In this document: piece by piece, positions 59,138 through 64,000 of the stretch
How the letters are laid out: every line of letters starts with the position of its first letter
How positions within the stretch are numbered: the first letter of the stretch is position 1
DNA from: Diploscapter coronatus
Taxonomy: Eukaryota; Nematoda; Chromadorea; Rhabditida; Rhabditidae
Assembly: GCA_964036155.1 (NCBI GenBank)
Contig: OZ038422.1
Coordinates: 33,937,201 to 34,001,200, forward strand
Direction: 5' to 3'
DNA: 64,000 nucleotides
Position numbers and translations under genes: made by a program
The notes under the pieces: model-generated
What the model was told of the DNA's origin: nothing
The model's input: only the letters and a program-made list of their open reading frames with translations
Database searches by the model: none

Positions 59138-62100
59138 TTAGATTTTACTGGATTTACGCCCTGCGTAGTTCTCGAAGACGATTTGGTTGTCTTTGTCGAT
59201 CTTGTGCTGAGTGAAGGAGTCAAATTCCAATTGTACGAGGGGAGACTCGCAAAATCGAATGGCCACTTGCAAATCAGTTGGCAGTTTGGAATCCGCTGCT
59301 TGTTCAGCCAACAGGGCTCCTGCACATTTTAGTCTCATTCTAACTTTTTTTCCAAAATTTCTCATCCACCACATTTCCCTTATCCTTCTTTCTCACTAAC
59401 AATATTATTTCCAAAAAAGATATACTATCCCTGAGAAATGTTATTGAAAAGATAGGGAGCGAAAAAATAAGGAAATGTTTGTGAATGCGATTGTTTTTCT
59501 AAATAATAGTAACTTACCGATATAAATCCTAGCAATCGAAAAAGCGATATCGCGCGCACCAGCCTCGACGTGCACTCCACCTCCCGACTTGGCTGCTTGC
59601 ATCGCTTTGCCCAATTGGCTTTGCAACTGCTCGAGTCCGTTCTCCACTTTCGCAATGACATCTTTCAGTTCGGATACTGAAAAGGATTATTAATCATTAT
59701 CGGATGAAATTTGACATAGTCATTATTGAAAGGCGGATTTTTTAGAGATCTACCAATCAACATCGTGATCAACCATGTGAGCAATTTTCCTCGAAAGATC
59801 GTGGTTTTCAAAGATTGCTATATTTATTTATTGCGAAAATGTTATCTGTTGAAGAGAATTTTGAAATGAAAAACGCTAACCTTTTCCAGCGTTCGCCAAT
59901 AATTCATTGATCCTCTTGTAGAATAGCGAAATGACATCTTCCTTACCGGAAAAGGCGCGCAGCACATCGAGAGACAACACGTTCGTGGTGCCTTCCCAGA
60001 TTGGGGTTACCTGAAACAGGCAAAAAATAAAATTAGATTCCGGAACATCATTCGGTTCTAGAACAAGATGTTCATCGCTTTTACGGACACATAAGGCGTG
60101 GTGAGTAAATTCAAGTTAAACAGGAAAAGGGGAATTACTTGAGCATCTCTGAGAATTGACGGAAGCCCAGTGTCTTCGATGTAACCTTGCCCGCCGAAAC
60201 ATTCGATTCCTTCGGAAATCAGAGGGACGCACTGAAAATTGAAATTTTCAAATTTTTCCAAAAAGTAAATATTCTAGGAAAATAACACTAAAAAAAAATT
60301 TTCTTCAAGAATTCTAATTTTCTTACCTGTTTTCCTGCATATAGTTTGACGATGGGGGTGACGAGCCTAAGCAGTGCTGAATCTTCTGAAGTACCCTGTT
60401 TTGATTCCTAAAAAAGATATTTGAATTTTCAGAAAAGTCTAATTTTTACAGCAAGCCCTAAAATCCTGGCATATTCAAATATTTGATATCTTCGTTTTTT
60501 TCTAATTTTAAACTAAAAAGCAAGAAAAATATCTTAGTCACTTCCAAAAGTCTAACATTCATATTTCTATTTTTGCTTCCTAATTTCTAAAAAAAAAACT
60601 CGTACAGTCATTCCGAGAAGTCTTGCAGATTCAAAGATGAGGAGGAAACAGCCGCGAGTTTCGACTTCCATCTTGGCGAGAGTGGCTGTGTGCAGAGGCC
60701 AATCTGCCTGCAAGCGGCCGAATACAGTGCGACGGGTAGAGTAGTCACGCGCCAGGGAGATGATTCTAAAAAAGCAATATTTTAAAATACTAATTTCTTT
60801 CTTTTTCGTTTATCCTTCAGTTTTTCGAAGAAAAGTATTCTCATTTTAGGAGAAATGTGCTCATTCCAAATTTGAGAGAAAATTGATATTTTTTAGTAAA
60901 AATCAAGCCATAGTCCCCACCTTCTCATGCCCGCGACAGAGGCAATGGAATTGTGAATCCTCGTGATGTTGAGCATGTTCGCGATGCCAGCCACTCCTCG
61001 GCCCGGATCGCTCACAATCTCCGCTAGCGCTCCATCAAGCAGCAATTCGGCGGTGGGGAGCTGAAATCGACGAAATTTTTTTTCCTTTCTTTAGGATTTT
61101 CGTCAATATTTATTTATTTGTAAAAATCTAAATTTGAAGAATAGAATTATGAGAAGGCGATTTAAAAAAAAATTACCTGCTTTGTACCGAGTTTGTTCTT
61201 GAGTTTGATCATCTGAATTCCATTTAGCTTTCCATTGTCGTCCTTGATTCTCAACAGAAACAGAGACAATCCCCTTGTGCCCTGAAATTTGTTCAATTTT
61301 TAAAGGAACTTTCAACTGTTTTCTAAAATTTGATTCAATCCTACTTCAACCGCATTTCCCTGTTTATCGACAATTCTAGCCAGAGTCAGAGCGACGTCAG
61401 CATCGATTGCAGAAGAGAACCATTTGTAGCCGTATAGACGATACTGAAAACACATTTTTGCGGGGAAAAATTGACTGTAAGAGCATTGATTAAAAAATTT
61501 CCTACCCTTTTCAAATTTTGAAGGAAATATATATTTTTTAAACGAACAGTAAAAACATTTCTTCAAATTTCGATATTTTCCAAATTTCTGAGAAAAAATG
61601 ATCTGATCCTTGAGAGAAAATTCGAAGTCTTACAAAATTGTCCTTCTCCTGTACGGCATAAGTGTCGCACCCTCCAGCCACATCACTGCCTCCCTTCTTC
61701 TCCGTCATCCACTGGCCACTAGTCCACGCTTTCTTGCCATCTCTTAAAATTCCAATATTCAAAGGCGGTAATTTGGATAGTTAGTTACCCATAGTTAAGG
61801 GTATACAGATCTAGGGAGCACTCTCGTCAGGCGAAAAAATATACTAGGGGTAGGTCGCAAGGGGCTTCTGACGATCGTTCTCCCTAGGCCTGAGGGTATA
61901 GGACAAGATAGAGAGAGAGAGAGAAAGAGGAATCTTTTTCCATATTATTTAGTTACAAAGTAAAAAATCATCAAGACCTCCTTCAAAGACACAATCAAGT
62001 TTAAAATAAAGATAATGTTTGTTTTTACATTCTTTAATTTTCACCTGCTAACCAGTCGATTGACGGTTTCAGTCGAAAATCGGTGATTATCATAGAGGCC

Positions 62101-63188
62101 GAGGGTCTGAAAATGTTCTTTTTATAGAAATTTTGCAAGTTCATCTTTCGAATTTTTCTACAAAGCTATAAAATTTCAAAAAATCATTTTCTGCACTTTT
62201 CCATTAAATTTTTTTTTCAAAATTAAGAAATTCCACCTTCAAAGTTTTTATACATCCGTCAGTCATAGCCATTGGACAAGTGGACAATCCAGCAGAAGGT
62301 GAGAACAGATAGAGTTTAGCGGCCTGATGCAGTCTTCTGGTTAATCCATCGACTTTCTCGTCGTATCCAATCGAAATCAACCCTTCCTCCGCACAAATTT
62401 CCTTCAAACGATTCCATTCCTTGCACACGATGAGGTTGTCCACCTAAAATTCAAATAAGTTCTTTTTCATTTTACAAATTTTAGAAGATTAAGAAAGAAG
62501 CTGAAGAATAGGCATTTTAAATGGAGAGGCCTTTTTATGATGAAAAAGAATAACCTTTAGAAATTCAGACATTGGACAAACATGAGATTTTCTAGAGTAA
62601 AAATCATTCTTTTTTAATTTCTCCAGATTGAAAGAAAAATACAAATATTGAACTAGGAAAGATTTTCCATGTTAATTTTTAAAATCTATTTTTTAGAAAC
62701 TAAAAATAGAAGCAATTACCCTATTTCCCCAAGCATCATACGGCTCCAATCTGGGTTGATTCAGTTCAGCCTGTCTGCCTAATTCGTCGATTTCCGACAC
62801 AATTCTGTCGCCGAATTTGCTCAGATCGTGAGAGACCTGAAAAATCTAGCTAAAAACTACTAATTTCTCAAGAAAGATTAAAGGCTGAGAATATTTTTGT
62901 CCTAAAGATTTGAAGTGGGTATTTTTGTCCCAAACGCTACTTCTCCTTTCTCTCGCTTTGAGACAATAGTACTCACTCTTGGCACAAAAGTACGCATTTA
63001 TCTTTCGATGTAAAAGTACTCGCAGCCAAAAAACTAACCTTATCGTAGTCAGCCCTTGGGAGAAGTCGTTTCAAAACTCTGTCGAGGAGGGGGTCGTCCC
63101 TGTAGGGGTTGCGAAGAACGGGAGCTGGCTGGGCGAATCCGCCGGTTTTCGCGTGGGCGAATAGAGAGGCACGACCGATGGAGGACAT
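59138..63188 (-). CDS. acdh-11: AidB-like acyl-CoA dehydrogenase (ACDH-11 type)
   Basis: A flavoprotein acyl-CoA dehydrogenase of the AidB-like branch. C. elegans ACDH-11 binds C11/C12 acyl chains and limits fat-7 desaturase induction in heat adaptation (established). The ATG at 63186-63188 follows TTTCAGA directly and opens [20 protein letters not shown], then [19 protein letters not shown], the AidB-type N-terminal domain. About twelve exons give roughly 600 residues. FAD/substrate motifs: [73 protein letters not shown] and [18 protein letters not shown]. There is an extended C-terminal helical domain ending GRKSSKI, as in AidB. No mitochondrial presequence is obvious. Introns hold a family C hairpin (61806) and a GAGTACTTTT-type element (62882). 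It could be a close acdh paralogue. Confidence 0.9.
61806..61892. repeat. Family C hairpin, copy 2 (inverted relative to 6193)
   Basis: CAGATCTAGGGAGCACTCTC at the left and GTTCTCCCTAGGCCTG at the right. Read on the minus strand, the whole element aligns with 6193-6282, including TTGCGACCTACCCC. It lies in an acdh-11-like intron. Confidence 0.75.
62882..63027. repeat. Inverted repeat with GGCTG and GTACTTTT ends
   Basis: GGCTGAGAATATTTTTGTCC at the left and GATGTAAAAGTACTCGCAGC at the right. The interior carries CTCGCTTTGAGACAATAGTA (a module of the 47707 element, reversed). Confidence 0.6.
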
Positions 63189-64000
63189 TCTGAAATTTAA
63201 ATAACATAGTGTTAAACCTAAATTCCAAACTGAAACTTATAAATTTGAAATTTTTTAGAAAAAAAATGAAACTACTACTTAAACTGAACTACATAAGTTT
63301 GAAGTTTGAAGATAGTTTGGTAAAATAACTTCAACCCAAAATTGAACTTGAAATTAAAATAAAAATAATCTTGAGAACGAGACAGTATACTGTAGCAATT
63401 ATGTTATGATCGCCTGTCTTATCTTCAAACCAACAAAGACGCATCTGAATCGCTTGTTTATGTGGCTACGGCGTAGGAAGTCTTTATGAATCTGACATCA
63501 ACAGTTATTTTGCATCTTTATGATGAAGAGAGAAAGGAGGAGGGAATATTTGCAAGACTCGAAACGTTAAATCAAACATACCTTGCAAAATTGTGCAATT
63601 CTAGTCCTTGAAATTTTCTTTCAAACATTTTTTTTGTAAATTGAAAAATATCCTGATAACTCACCGTACGAATGTCCTTATTGGTGAGTATCGCATCGTG
63701 GAGACTTCAGACCAGAACGATTTAGAAGTCTGAGCAGAAAAATGATTAACGTGAATCAATTGATAAAATCAAGTTAATAGTGGTGCTGCTGCAAGCTGGG
63801 TGTAAGGGGAAAGAGGTCAAAGTATGAAAAGGGGGAAAGAGATATACGCGCGAAAGCTGGACAAAACCTTGACTAAAAAGACTGATAAAAATAATCTTTA
63901 AAAGTTTATTGTCATTGACTCGATTTTTGTTTACTCTGAATAGAAGGCAACTCAAACCCCATTATTGATAAACATTATCTTCGATGAAAATAGAAATTTT
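63189..64000. other. Upstream region of the acyl-CoA dehydrogenase
   Basis: AT-rich sequence to the window edge. A plus-strand purine stretch near 63520-63545 and an AGACTTCAGACC / AGAAGTCTG inverted pair near 63703-63732 are visible. No exon of a further gene is supported. Confidence 0.45.

Overview
This window looks like nematode nuclear DNA, most likely from a rhabditid worm. Genes are cut into many short exons by AT-rich introns, often only 40-60 bases long, ending in TTTCAG or TTTTAG. Several start codons sit just downstream of an unpaired TTTCAG-like acceptor, as expected for spliced-leader trans-splicing. Several proteins belong to nematode families (transthyretin-like, MIG-18-like, one-Ig-domain, AidB-like ACDH-11). 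No bacterial operon, phage, CRISPR array, rRNA or tRNA gene was recognised. The species is not identified; splice-level divergence suggests it is not C. elegans itself.

Layout, left to right: (1) 3' part of a NIFK/Nop15 RRM protein (+). (2) Two minus-strand genes: an unrecognised protein of about 250 residues (2887-5010) and an F-box-like protein (5395-7985). (3) A secreted pepsin-type aspartic protease (+, 9572-12215). (4) Hydroxyacid-oxoacid transhydrogenase (-, 12676-15498), divergent from three plus-strand genes: a one-Ig-domain protein, a transthyretin-like protein and a MIG-18-like cysteine-rich secreted protein. (5) An AMPK gamma subunit (-) with a short form starting at 27458 and, across a 7 kb intron, a set of in-phase Ser/Pro-rich exons (34340-37427) that fit a long isoform. 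(6) N-myristoyltransferase (-). (7) A large coiled-coil protein (-) with an internal array of duplicated exons. (8) A DDX5/DBP2-like DEAD-box helicase (-). (9) A p24/TMED2 cargo receptor (+). (10) An AidB-like acyl-CoA dehydrogenase (-).

The genes are mostly housekeeping (ribosome biogenesis, energy sensing, protein lipidation, RNA helicase, ER-Golgi traffic, fatty-acid metabolism) and do not form one pathway. The most striking non-genic content is about thirty small hairpin-type inverted-repeat elements, many inside introns, falling into at least six families with two to four copies each. One has hAT-like ends and a perfect 8-bp target duplication. I did not find a clearly new biological system. 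The best leads are the duplicated-exon coiled-coil array, two apparently non-canonical splice sites (GT-CG and GC-AG), the dual-start AMPK gamma locus, a helicase with a mitochondrial-like N terminus, an exon-like orphan segment near 19000, and the intronic hairpin families. Exon borders were read by eye and may be off by a base or two where not stated as frame-checked.
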